Below are positions 14,275 to 22,573 of a DNA stretch of 41,491 nt, piece by piece. This DNA comes from a bacterium (GTDB lineage: Bacteria; Planctomycetota; B15-G4). Position numbers and translations under genes: made by a program. Each line of letters begins with the position of its first letter. Position 1 is the first letter of the stretch. Under the pieces are notes generated by a model, which searched no databases, was not told the DNA's origin, and worked only from the letters and a program-made list of their open reading frames with translations. Where the stretch lies: positions 1 through 41,491 of the forward strand of contig JAUIEF010000022.1 in the NCBI GenBank assembly GCA_030428785.1, given 5' to 3'.

Positions 14275-15654
14275 ATGACCGTCGCACGCTCCGCCGCGCT
14301 CACGCTGTCGCTGCTCGCCTCGCCCGCGCTCGCGCTGCCGACCCCGGCGCCCGCCGGCGGCGACACGATCCGCGTCGAGGTCGACTGGCTCGTCGCCGGG
14401 GACCACGACCACGAGCCTTCCCTCTGCGAGCTCGACGCCGTCGTGCAGGCCTTCGCGCGGCAGGGCATCACGCTGCAGATCGAGCTCAGCGACCCGATCC
14501 CCGAGACGCCGTCGCTCCAGGTCATCGAGGCCGACTTCTCCGGCGGCACGTGGGCCGCGCTCGAGACGCAGTACCGCGACCACCCCGCGGGCACCGGCTG
14601 GCACTACGCGATCTTCACGCACCAGTACTCCTTCGGCGGGTTCCCGACGACGAGCTCCGGCGTCGCCGAGCTCCCCGGGGACGAGTTCATGGTGAGCCTC
14701 GGCGCGTGGAGCGGGCAGGTCGGCACGCCCTGGGAGCGCGCCGCGCTCTTCATGCACGAGCTCGGCCACAACCTCGGACTGCAGCACTCCGGCGACCAGC
14801 CGCACGCGACCGTGCTCCAGTACAAGCCGAACCTCCCGAGCGTCATGACGTACCGCTACGTGCTCGAGGGCGTGCGCGCGAGCATCGAGTGCCGCGGCCT
14901 CGCGCCGAACGGCCACCCGTTCCACCAGATGGACTACTCGTCCGGGCACGCGTGCACGCTCGACGTCGACGAGTCCGCGCTCGACGAGTCGACGGGCATC
15001 GGCTACGGCCCCACGGACTGGAACTGCGACGGCGACACCGACGACGTCGTCGCGCAGGACGTGAGCAGCGCCGCCGACTGGTGCGGGCTCTTCGGGACGC
15101 AGAGCCCGATCACGGACTTCGACGAGTGGTCCGCCGTCGTGTCGATCGCCGACACGGAGGCGCCCGACGCCGCGAGCGAGGTCGTGCCGTGCATCACGCG
15201 CGAGGAGGCCGCCGCGCTCCACGGCTTCAGCGGGACGTGCGTGCAGCCGGACCCGTGCCAGCCCGACCTCGCGCCGCCGCACACCTGCTGGCTGGACCTC
15301 GGCGGCGGCACGAGCGGCGCGGCGGGCACGCCGACGCTCGCCGGCAGCGGCGCGCTCTTCACGGGGCAGCCGGTCGCCGTCTCGCTCGCGGACGCGCCGC
15401 GCGGCGCGCTGCTCGTCGCGTGGCTCGCGCCGTCGTCCATGCCCGTCCCGCTCGCCGGCGGGACGCTCCACGCGTGGCCGTTCACGACGCAGCTGCTCTT
15501 CGTCGCGTCGCCCGGCGGCACGCTCGACCTCGCGACGACCTGGCCCGCGAGCCTGCCCTCGGGCTTCGAGCTCTGGTTGCAGTTCCTGGTGGAGGACGCG
15601 ACGAAGCCCGACGGCTTCACGCTCTCCAACGGCCTGCACGCGGGGGCGCAGTGA
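14275..15654 (+). CDS. Secreted metzincin-like zinc metalloprotease with planctomycete C-terminal module
   Basis: ATG 14275 is preceded by AGAAGGAGGA. 459 residues. Signal peptide about 1-20 (LTLSLLASPALA). The catalytic zinc site is HELGHNLGLQH (H161, E162, H165, H171), the HExxHxxGxxH metzincin signature, and a Met-turn VMTY follows at M191. Several Cys residues in about 205-330 probably form disulfides. From about 340 the protein switches to the module starting WLDLGGGTSGAAG and ending FTLSNGLHAG. That module also ends the cassette-borne propeller at 2070-3647, so it is probably a sorting or surface-attachment domain. Substrate unknown; extracellular or periplasmic. Confidence 0.9.
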   Translation: MTVARSAALTLSLLASPALALPTPAPAGGDTIRVEVDWLVAGDHDHEPSLCELDAVVQAFARQGITLQIELSDPIPETPSLQVIEADFSGGTWAALETQYRDHPAGTGWHYAIFTHQYSFGGFPTTSSGVAELPGDEFMVSLGAWSGQVGTPWERAALFMHELGHNLGLQHSGDQPHATVLQYKPNLPSVMTYRYVLEGVRASIECRGLAPNGHPFHQMDYSSGHACTLDVDESALDESTGIGYGPTDWNCDGDTDDVVAQDVSSAADWCGLFGTQSPITDFDEWSAVVSIADTEAPDAASEVVPCITREEAAALHGFSGTCVQPDPCQPDLAPPHTCWLDLGGGTSGAAGTPTLAGSGALFTGQPVAVSLADAPRGALLVAWLAPSSMPVPLAGGTLHAWPFTTQLLFVASPGGTLDLATTWPASLPSGFELWLQFLVEDATKPDGFTLSNGLHAGAQ

Positions 15655-15682
15655 ACGCGCGCGCGGACGGGAGGGCCTGACC

Positions 15683-15877
15683 GTGTGGTCCCTCCTGGGT
15701 GACCTGCTGTTCCACGTGGTCGTCGAGCAGTGGATCGTCGCCACGGGGCGTGCGGTGCTGGGCGCGCTGGGCGTGAGGCCGCGGCGCGCGGACGAGCTCA
15801 ACGTGTTCCTCTGCGCGATCGTCGGCGGCGCGGTCTGGGTGCTCGTGCTCGGCGGCTTCGGGATGCTCGTGTCGTGA
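15683..15877 (+). CDS. Small two-helix membrane protein
   Basis: GTG 15683 with GGAGGG upstream; 64 residues. Hydrophobic helices at about 3-26 (LLGDLLFHVVVEQWIVATGRAV) and 40-62 (NVFLCAIVGGAVWVLVLGGF) are separated by a basic loop (GVRPRRADE). No family recognised. It lies between the protease and a DinB gene on the same strand. Confidence 0.58.
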   Translation: MWSLLGDLLFHVVVEQWIVATGRAVLGALGVRPRRADELNVFLCAIVGGAVWVLVLGGFGMLVS

Positions 15878-15893
15878 GCCGCGAGCGTCTCCC

Positions 15894-16427
15894 GTGACGA
15901 ACCGCGAGACCGCCGTGCTGCTCCGCCGCGTCGTCGAGCGCGCGGCCGCCGCGCTGAGGCGCATGCCCGCCGCCGTCGCGGACGCGCCGCTCGCGCCGGG
16001 CAAGTGGTCGCCGAAGCAGGTCGTGGGCCACCTCGTCGACAGCGCGTCGAACAACCACGGGCGCTTCGTGCGCGCCGCGCTGGGGGACCCGATGGTGTTC
16101 GCCGGCTACGACCAGGACCGCTGGGTCGAGGTGCAGCGATACGCGGACGCGCCCTGGCCCGCGCTGCTCGAGCTGTGGGTCGCGCTCAACCTGCACCTCG
16201 CCCGCGTCGTCGACGCGGTGCCGGCCGAGGCGTGCGAGCGCCCGCGTGCCGAGCACAACCTCCACGAGATCGCGTGGGAGTCGCCGCGGGCGGGCGAGCC
16301 CGTCACGCTCGCGTTCTTCCTGCGCGACTACGTGCACCACCTGCAGCACCACCTGCGGCAGATCGACCCGGCGCTCGCCGACGCGCCCGGGCAGCAGCTC
16401 GCGCACGGGCGCTGGAAGTCGTCCTGA
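15894..16427 (+). CDS. DinB-family protein
   Basis: GTG 15894; 177 residues forming a four-helix bundle of the DinB/YfiT type. Metal-binding histidines are plausible in KQVVGHLVDSASNN and in RDYVHHLQHHLRQID near the C-terminus. PGKWSPKQ is the usual loop motif before helix 2. Many relatives are thiol-dependent enzymes (bacillithiol, mycothiol), but no such assignment is possible here. Cytosolic. Confidence 0.85.
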   Translation: MTNRETAVLLRRVVERAAAALRRMPAAVADAPLAPGKWSPKQVVGHLVDSASNNHGRFVRAALGDPMVFAGYDQDRWVEVQRYADAPWPALLELWVALNLHLARVVDAVPAEACERPRAEHNLHEIAWESPRAGEPVTLAFFLRDYVHHLQHHLRQIDPALADAPGQQLAHGRWKSS

Positions 16428-16498
16428 GCGGGGCGGAGGCCTCGCCGCGATCGTCGCGGCCGTGCGATGATGCCGGCCGCCCCGCGAGGAGAGGACGC

Positions 16499-16960
16499 AT
16501 GGACACCCGCAAGCAGTTGCCCGAGCTCGTCGGCGAGTGGACGGGCACGAACCGTCTCTGGCTCGACCCGAGCGCGCTGGCCCGCGAGTCGACGACGACC
16601 GCGACCGTGGAGCGCGTCGCGGGCGGCTTCGTCTCCATCCGGACCACCTGGGAGGACGAGGGCCGCGCGCACGACGGCCTGCTCGTCGTGCGCCTCGCCG
16701 ACGACCCGGGCGCCGACACGATGGTGTGGGTCGACTCCTTCCACACGGGCGGGGCGTTCATGACCTTCGCGGGCACGGCCGGCGACGACGGGCGCGTCAC
16801 CGCGCGCGGCTCCTACGCGGCGCCGCCCGGTCCCGACTGGGGCTGGCGCATCGCGGTCGAGGCCGAGTCGGCCGACGGCTTCCGCATCCTCATGCACAAC
16901 ATCACGCCCGACGGCGAGGAGGCGCCCGCCGTCGAGGCGGTGTTCACGCGCGCGGGCTGA
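16499..16960 (+). CDS. DUF1579-like lipocalin-fold protein
   Basis: ATG 16499, strong GAGGAGAGGA upstream; 153 residues with no signal peptide. The sequence reads ELVGEWTGTNRLW, then alternating strands including VDSFHTGGAFMTFAGTAG and GSYAAPPGPDWGWRIAVE, matching the small beta-barrel DUF1579 group. Function unknown; relatives are thought to bind small ligands. Confidence 0.75.
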   Translation: MDTRKQLPELVGEWTGTNRLWLDPSALARESTTTATVERVAGGFVSIRTTWEDEGRAHDGLLVVRLADDPGADTMVWVDSFHTGGAFMTFAGTAGDDGRVTARGSYAAPPGPDWGWRIAVEAESADGFRILMHNITPDGEEAPAVEAVFTRAG

Positions 16961-17017
16961 GCAGACCGTCGTGCCGACGCGAACGCGCGGCGCGACGCGG
17001 CGAGCGCGCCGCCGCGC

Positions 17018-17596
17018 TCAGTCCGCGACCGTTCCCCCGGCCGCCGCCTCGACGTCCGCGACGATCGCGAGGTGGTGGTCGTCGTGCACCGCCATGAGCC
17101 GCAGCCAGTCCGTCGCGGTGAAGCCGCCGAACACGGGGTGGTTGCCGACGACGCCCTCGGGCAGCGCCGTCGCGTCGAGCGTGCGCGCCGCTTCCTTGAC
17201 CCGCGCGTGCAGCGCGAGGAGCGCGTCGCGCGGGAGCCCCGCCGGCACGGTGCCCTCCGGCGCCTGGCCGCGGCCGCGCGGGATGCGCCCCGTGAGGAGC
17301 ACGAGCCGGCCGAGCCAGCTCTTGGGCTCGACCGGGTCCGGCGCCGCGCCCGCCGCGATCATGGCGAAGATGCCCTCGTTCGCGAGGAGCAGGTGCTCGA
17401 CGTGCTTGTGCACGGACCACGCCGAGACGTCTTCGACGAGGATGTCCTCCGCGCGCAGCAACGCCTCGAGCTCCACGAGCTGGTCGAGCACGCGGCGGTG
17501 CTGGCGCGGCGCGTCCCCCGCGATGCAACTGCCGGCGGCCCCGACGGCGACGAGCACGAGCAGGAGCACGAGGAGCACTCGGAGGAGACGGCGCAT
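17018..17596 (-). CDS. Membrane-anchored DinB-superfamily (DUF1569-like) protein
   Basis: Read leftward from ATG 17594-17596; 192 residues. The N-terminal hydrophobic helix (about 3-27) is very Leu/Val-rich and may be a signal or anchor. The rest is a DinB-like helix bundle: VLDQLVELEALL, WSVHKHVEHLLLANEG, a segment ending VFGGFTATDWLRLMAVHDDHHLAIV. Histidines at the helix ends could bind a metal. It is the only leftward gene between 1 and 23.3 kb and is divergent from the DNA-repair gene, sharing a roughly 100-bp control region. Confidence 0.78.
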   Translation of the reverse strand: MRRLLRVLLVLLLVLVAVGAAGSCIAGDAPRQHRRVLDQLVELEALLRAEDILVEDVSAWSVHKHVEHLLLANEGIFAMIAAGAAPDPVEPKSWLGRLVLLTGRIPRGRGQAPEGTVPAGLPRDALLALHARVKEAARTLDATALPEGVVGNHPVFGGFTATDWLRLMAVHDDHHLAIVADVEAAAGGTVAD

Positions 17597-17635
17597 GGTC
17601 GGCGATCCGGCGGGGAGGAGGTGCGGCGCGGCCGG

Positions 17636-17641
17636 TATCAT
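17636..17641 (+). promoter_or_regulatory. Possible -10 box TATCAT
   Basis: 54 nt before GTG 17696, inside the divergent control region. Confidence 0.4.
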
Positions 17642-17695
17642 CGCATGCGGGGGCCCGGCGGGCCGCCCGCGACCGACCTCCCGCGGAGCCGGACG

Positions 17696-18409
17696 GTGAA
17701 CACGCTGAAGCAGGTCATGTCCGCCCTCGAGGCGAAGGGCGACCCGCGCCGCATCGGCGCCTACGCGAACCACGGCGCGCCGACCGACCGGCTGTTCGGC
17801 GTGAGCGTCGCCGACATGAAGGTCATCGCCAAGCGCATCAAGGGGCGTCAGGAGCTCGCGTACGAGCTCTATGACACCGGCCACGGCGACGCGCAGTACC
17901 TCGCCGGCATGGTCGCGGACGGCGCGCTCATGTCGAAGACGCTGCTCGACCGCTGGGCGCGCACGGCGAGCTGGCAGATGGTCTCCGAGTACACGGTGCC
18001 GTGGGTCGCGACGGAGAGCGAGCACGCCCTGTCGCGCGCGCACAAGTGGATCGCCGCGAAGAAGGAGGCCGTCGCCACGAGCGGCTGGAACACGTGGGCC
18101 GGGCACGTCGCGGTGACGCCCGACGACGACCTCGACCTCGACGGCATCGAGGCCGCGCTCGAGGAGATCGAGGAGGGCATCGACGACGCGCCGAACCGCG
18201 TCCGCTACACGATGAACGGCTTCGTCATCGCGGTGGGCGCGTACGTGCGGCCGCTCTCGAAGCGCGCGAAGGCGACGGCGCGCAGGCTCGGCGCGGTGCA
18301 CGTCGAGATGGGCGGCACGTCGTGCAAGGTGCCGCTCGCCACGCAGGCGATCACCAAGGTCGAGTCGATGGGCCGCGTCGGCAAGAAGCGGAAGACGATC
18401 AAGTGCTGA
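17696..18409 (+). CDS. DNA alkylation repair protein (AlkD-like HEAT-repeat glycosylase family)
   Basis: GTG 17696; 237 residues. The sequence NHGAPTDRLFGVSVADMKVIAKRI, followed by ELAYELYDTGHGDAQYLAGM and paired helices, is characteristic of the DNA_alkylation family. Its members are HEAT-like solenoids that excise cationic alkylated bases such as 3-methyladenine and 7-methylguanine. The C-terminus is basic (GRVGKKRKTIKC), suited to DNA contact. Catalytic activity cannot be confirmed from the motifs alone, because several subfamilies lack it. Confidence 0.85.
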   Translation: MNTLKQVMSALEAKGDPRRIGAYANHGAPTDRLFGVSVADMKVIAKRIKGRQELAYELYDTGHGDAQYLAGMVADGALMSKTLLDRWARTASWQMVSEYTVPWVATESEHALSRAHKWIAAKKEAVATSGWNTWAGHVAVTPDDDLDLDGIEAALEEIEEGIDDAPNRVRYTMNGFVIAVGAYVRPLSKRAKATARRLGAVHVEMGGTSCKVPLATQAITKVESMGRVGKKRKTIKC

Positions 18410-18425
18410 CGAGGCGCGTCGGGAC

Positions 18426-18743
18426 GTGAGCAGGAGCTGCCCGCGCTGCCGTCTGCTGAACCCGCCGAGCGCGCGGCGGTGCGACTGCGGATACGACTTC
18501 GTCGCCGAGCGGTGGGTGCGACCGGAGACGTCGCCCCGCGCGCGCGGCCCGTGGGGGACGGTCGCCGCGGTGTCCGGCACGCTCCTGGCGGTGGCCGCCG
18601 TGCGCCTCGCGCTGCCCAACGAGCACGTCCACGGCGACCCGGGCTTCATCGTCGCGGCGCTGGCGACGCCCGTCCTGCTGCTCGTGACCGGCGTGTCGCT
18701 CGGGCTGCGCCGGAGGGACGCGCGGCGAGCCGCCGAGAGGTGA
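18426..18743 (+). CDS. Zinc-ribbon membrane protein
   Basis: GTG 18426; 105 residues. An N-terminal zinc ribbon (CPRC then CDCGYDF, four cysteines within 20 residues) is followed by two membrane helices (about 44-64 and 72-92) and a basic end. Such ribbon-plus-helices proteins are common and of unknown role. It follows the repair gene by 16 nt and is probably in the same operon. Confidence 0.7.
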   Translation: MSRSCPRCRLLNPPSARRCDCGYDFVAERWVRPETSPRARGPWGTVAAVSGTLLAVAAVRLALPNEHVHGDPGFIVAALATPVLLLVTGVSLGLRRRDARRAAER

Positions 18744-18769
18744 CCACGGTACGGCGGATCGGGAAGGAG

Positions 18770-18775
18770 TAGGAT
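18770..18775 (+). promoter_or_regulatory. TANNNT box (TAGGAT) 6 nt before the start codon
   Basis: Six nt from GTG 18782. The same bases also form an AGGA ribosome site at good spacing, so its role is ambiguous. Confidence 0.3.
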
Positions 18776-18781
18776 GCTGCG

Positions 18782-21127
18782 GTGATGCCGGATCGCGAAG
18801 CCGAGGACCTCACACAGCGACGGCAGGCCGAGCAGAGCCTGCAGCGACTCCAGGCCATCCTCGACCAGTCCCTGTCGCTGGTCTACGTGGTCGACCTCGA
18901 GGGCAAGTTCACCTTCGCGAACCGGCCGCTGGCCGAGATCCTCGAGACCGAGCCCGAGGAGATCGTCGGTCGCACGCGCGAGGCGTTCCTGTCCCCGGAG
19001 ATCACCGCCCAGCACCGGAACAACGACCTGGAGGTCATCCGCACCGGCCAGGCCCTGATCCGCGAGGAGACGACCACGCAGGCCGACGCGACCCGGACCT
19101 ACCTGTCCGTGAAGTTCCCGCTCGTCGACGCCGACGGCAGGATCACCGCCGTGTGCGGCATGTCCACGGACATCACGCTCCGCAAGGACGCGGACGCCGC
19201 GCTGCGGGAGAGCGAGGAACGGTTCGCCAGCGCGTTCCACACGAGCCCCGCCGCGATCTCGATCACGCGCGTCTCCGACGGGCTCTTCGTGGACGCCAAT
19301 CAGGCGTTCCTCGACCTCTTCGAATTCAGCCGCGACGAGGTCGTCGGGCACACCTCGACGGAGCTCGAGCTCATCTCCGCCGAGGAGCGCACGCGGCTGA
19401 TCGGGGAGCAGATGGAATCGGGCGGGCTCAGGAACACGGAGATTGCCTCGCGCTCGAAGTCCGGCCGCCGCCTGCACCTCATGTTCTCGTCCAAACCCAT
19501 GAAGCTCGGGGGCGAGCTCCATTACGTCACGACGCTCATCGACATCACCGAGCGCAAGCAGCTCGAGCAGGACTGGCGGAGGTTCTACCGGCTGGCCGAG
19601 AGCAGCAGCGAGTTCATCGGCATGTGCGACCTCGACATGCAGCCGCTCTACGTGAACCCCGCGGGGCGGAGGATGGTCGGCCTGCCGGACATGGAGGCCG
19701 CCTGCCGCGTCAAGGTGCAGGACTACTTCTTCCCCGAGGACCAGGCGTACATCGCCGAGGACTTCTTCCCGCGCGTCCTGCGTGACGGGTCCGGCGACCT
19801 GGAGATCCGCCTGCGCCACTTCGAGACCGGCGAGGCGATCTGGCTCTCCTACCACCTGTTCAGCGTCCACGACGAGACCGGCGAGCCGATCGGCTGGGCC
19901 ACGGTGAGCCACGACCTCACGGAGCGCAAGCGGTCCGAGGAGGAGCGGGCGCAGCTCCAGGCGCAGATCGCCCAGGCGCAGAAGATGGAGTCGGTGGGGC
20001 GGCTCGCCGGCGGCGTGGCGCACGACTTCAACAACATGCTCGTCGTGATCCTCGGGTACACCGACATCGCCCTCAAGAAGGTCGCACCGACCGACCCCCT
20101 GCACCGCGACCTCCGTCAGATCCGGGAGGCGGCGAAGCGCTCGGCCGACCTCACCCGGCAGCTCCTGACCTTCTCGCGCAAGCAGGTCACGTCCCCGGAG
20201 GTCGTCGACCTCAACGACACCGTCGAGGGGATGATCAAACTGCTGGGCCAGCTCATCGGCGAGAACATCCGCCTGGACTGGCGGCCGGGTCCGGACCTGT
20301 GGCCGGTCCACGTGGACCCCGCGCAGATCGACCAGGTCCTGGCCAACCTGTGCGTGAACGCCCGGGACGCCATCGCGGATGTCGGCACGATCACCATCAC
20401 GACGGAGAACGTGTCGTTCGGCGAGTCTCAGGGCGTCGAGCGGGCGGAGCACCCCCCGGGCGACTACGTCATGCTCGCGGTGACCGACGACGGGTGCGGG
20501 ATGGACGCCGAGACGCGCTCCCATCTCTTCGAGCCCTTCTTCACGACCAAGGCGACGGGCAAGGGCACGGGCCTCGGTCTCGCGTCGGTGTACGGCGCCG
20601 TGAAGCAGAGCGACGGCTTCATCGGCGTCGACACGGATCCGGGCGCGGGCACGACGATCCGGATCCACCTCCCGCGGCACGCGCAGGCTGCACCCGCGAC
20701 CGCCGTACCGCAGCAGGGGCCTATGGTGCGCGGCAGCGAGACGGTCCTGCTCGTGGACGACGAGCCGCTGACCCTCCTCGCGACCGCGAGGATGCTCGAG
20801 GAGCTGGGGTACCGCGTGTTGACCGCCTCCACCCCGGGCGACGCCGTCCGGTCGGTCGAGGAGAACGGCGGCTGCATCGACCTGCTCATGACGGACGTCG
20901 TCATGCCGGAGATGACCGGGCGCGACCTGGCCGACCGGATCCTGCGTCGCTGTCCGGACATCGGGTGCCTGTTCACGTCGGGTTACACGAACGACGTCAT
21001 CGCGCACCACGGCGTGCTCGACCCCGGCGTGCACTTCATCCACAAGCCGCTCTCGCTGGCGTCGCTGTCCGCGAAGTTGCGGGAGGTGCTGGCCGGCCGC
21101 GGGACGTCCGAGACGCAGCGGACGTGA
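18782..21127 (+). CDS. Cytosolic hybrid histidine kinase (PAS3-HisKA-HATPase-REC)
   Basis: The 781-residue product starts at GTG 18782 (ATG 18785 is equally possible). Three PAS sensors run about 20-140, 145-265 and 270-390, each closing with a D-I/L-T-E/L-R-K type linker. HisKA has the phosphoacceptor in GGVAHDFNNML (H414). The HATPase has N-box NLCVNARDAI and G-box DDGCGM ... GKGTGLGLA. The C-terminal receiver has D705 in TDVVMPEM. No membrane helix is present, so it senses an internal signal. The AHDFNN motif places it in the HWE-unrelated 'NtrB-like' HisKA group. No response-regulator gene adjoins it, so the output is unknown. Confidence 0.93.
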   Translation: MMPDREAEDLTQRRQAEQSLQRLQAILDQSLSLVYVVDLEGKFTFANRPLAEILETEPEEIVGRTREAFLSPEITAQHRNNDLEVIRTGQALIREETTTQADATRTYLSVKFPLVDADGRITAVCGMSTDITLRKDADAALRESEERFASAFHTSPAAISITRVSDGLFVDANQAFLDLFEFSRDEVVGHTSTELELISAEERTRLIGEQMESGGLRNTEIASRSKSGRRLHLMFSSKPMKLGGELHYVTTLIDITERKQLEQDWRRFYRLAESSSEFIGMCDLDMQPLYVNPAGRRMVGLPDMEAACRVKVQDYFFPEDQAYIAEDFFPRVLRDGSGDLEIRLRHFETGEAIWLSYHLFSVHDETGEPIGWATVSHDLTERKRSEEERAQLQAQIAQAQKMESVGRLAGGVAHDFNNMLVVILGYTDIALKKVAPTDPLHRDLRQIREAAKRSADLTRQLLTFSRKQVTSPEVVDLNDTVEGMIKLLGQLIGENIRLDWRPGPDLWPVHVDPAQIDQVLANLCVNARDAIADVGTITITTENVSFGESQGVERAEHPPGDYVMLAVTDDGCGMDAETRSHLFEPFFTTKATGKGTGLGLASVYGAVKQSDGFIGVDTDPGAGTTIRIHLPRHAQAAPATAVPQQGPMVRGSETVLLVDDEPLTLLATARMLEELGYRVLTASTPGDAVRSVEENGGCIDLLMTDVVMPEMTGRDLADRILRRCPDIGCLFTSGYTNDVIAHHGVLDPGVHFIHKPLSLASLSAKLREVLAGRGTSETQRT

Positions 21128-21231
21128 GCGGTCGGCGCACCGCGTGGCACCGTCCCGCGTGCCGTGCACGACGAACTTCGGGTCGCTCTCACGTCTCCTG
21201 GCTCGTCTGAGCGGCGCCCTCCGGAGCCCCC

Positions 21232-21975
21232 ATGACCGCTCCCGACGACCTCGCGCGCCTCCTCGCGCTCTACGAGGACACGCCGCGGCAGGGGCCCGGC
21301 AGCGTCGCGACGACGCGGCGCGCGCTGCGGTCGCTGCCGGACGACCTCGTCGTCGAGCGCGTGCTCGACCTCGGCTGCGGGACGGGCGGCTCGACGCTCG
21401 TGCTCGCCGAGGAGACGGGCGCGCACGTCACCGCGATCGACGTCCACGCGCCGTACCTCGACACCCTGCGCGCGGAGGCCGCGGCGCGCGGGCTCGCTGA
21501 CCGCGTCACGGCGCGCGTCGGCGACATGGGCGACGCCGCCGCGCTCGGCGACGGCTGGGACCTGCTGTGGGCCGAGGGCAGCGCGTACTCCATCGGCTTC
21601 GGGGACGCGCTGCGCACCTGGCGCCCGCTGCTGCGTCCCGGCGGCTGCCTCGTCGTCACGGAGCTCGTGTGGTTCGTCGACGCGCCGACGGACCCGGCGC
21701 GCGCGTTCTTCGCGGAGGAGTACCCCGACATGACCGGCGAGGCCGCGCGCGTCGCGCTCGCGGAGTCCGCGGGCTACGCGGTGCTCGACACCTTCCGCCT
21801 GCCCGCGGACGACTGGCGCGCGTACTACGCCGGTCTCGAGGCACCGCTCCGCGACGCCGTCGCGCGGCACGGCGACCACCCGGTCTACGCCGCGACGCGC
21901 CGCGAACGCGAGGTCTTCGAGTCCTGCGGCGACGCGTACGGCTACCTCTGCCTCGTGCTGCGGCGGCCCGCGTGA
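21232..21975 (+). CDS. Class I SAM-dependent methyltransferase
   Basis: ATG 21232; 247 residues. Motif I is VLDLGCGTGGSTLVLA, strand 2 ends TAIDVHAPYLD, and the later motifs are GDMGDAAALGDGWDLLWAEGSAY and WRPLLRPGGCLVVTE. The lid (WFVDAPTDPARAFFAEEYPDM) resembles uncharacterised Methyltransf_25 proteins that act on small molecules. The stop overlaps the next start (GTGA). Confidence 0.87.
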   Translation: MTAPDDLARLLALYEDTPRQGPGSVATTRRALRSLPDDLVVERVLDLGCGTGGSTLVLAEETGAHVTAIDVHAPYLDTLRAEAAARGLADRVTARVGDMGDAAALGDGWDLLWAEGSAYSIGFGDALRTWRPLLRPGGCLVVTELVWFVDAPTDPARAFFAEEYPDMTGEAARVALAESAGYAVLDTFRLPADDWRAYYAGLEAPLRDAVARHGDHPVYAATRREREVFESCGDAYGYLCLVLRRPA

Positions 21976-22565
21976 GCGACGACCTCGACGACAGCGCGCT
22001 CGCCCGGCTCTTCGTGTACGGCTCGCTGCAGCCCGGCCACGAGAACGCGCACGAGCTCGAAGGCATCGTCGGGTCCTGGCAACCCGCGACGGTCCGCGGC
22101 CGCGTGCTCGACCGCGGGTGGGGCGCGGGGCTCGGCTACCCCGCGCTCGTCCCCGACCCGCGCGGCCCGACCGTGCACGGCGCCCTGCTCACGTCGGCGG
22201 ACCTGCCGCGGCACCTCGCGCGCCTCGACGCGTTCGAGGGCGACGGCTACGAGCGCACGACCGTCCTGGCGACGCTCGAGGGCGGACGCCGCGTGCCCGC
22301 GCAGGTCTACGCGCTGCGCGACCGGGACGGCGAGCCGCGCACGCGCGACGAGCGCCCGCGGGTCGCGCCGCGCAGCAAGGCGGAGATCGCCGGCGCGTTC
22401 ACGGGCGGCGCCGTCATCGGCGCCGTGGTCGGCTTCTACGTGTTCTTCCGCCTCGTGCCGATGGGGCTGTGGGTGGACCCGGCCCTCATGATCCTCGTCT
22501 CGGCGATCATCGGCGGCCTCGTGTGCACGATCCTCCCGCGTCACCGGGGCGGTCCGTGGTCGTAG
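21972..22565 (+). CDS. Gamma-glutamylcyclotransferase-like (AIG2/GGCT) domain fused to two membrane helices
   Basis: GTG 21972 overlaps the methyltransferase stop; 197 residues. Residues about 10-115 form the GGCT fold, with the substrate loop VYGSL (Y16-L19) and the catalytic-type glutamate E89 in LDAFEGDGYER. Residues about 125-190 add two transmembrane helices (GAVIGAVVGFYVFFRL and LMILVSAIIGGLVCTIL), anchoring the enzyme on the cytoplasmic face. Stand-alone GGCT-like proteins are soluble, so the anchor is unusual. The substrate may be a gamma-glutamyl amide, by family. Confidence 0.82.
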   Translation: MSDDLDDSALARLFVYGSLQPGHENAHELEGIVGSWQPATVRGRVLDRGWGAGLGYPALVPDPRGPTVHGALLTSADLPRHLARLDAFEGDGYERTTVLATLEGGRRVPAQVYALRDRDGEPRTRDERPRVAPRSKAEIAGAFTGGAVIGAVVGFYVFFRLVPMGLWVDPALMILVSAIIGGLVCTILPRHRGGPWS

Positions 22566-22573
22566 GGAGACGC

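Noticed and set aside
17018..21169. A 1,383-residue leftward reading frame
   Set aside because: It is antisense to the histidine kinase and the DNA-repair gene, is very Arg/Asp/Val-rich, and only its last 192 codons (the DinB-like gene) look real. Long antisense frames are expected at this GC content.
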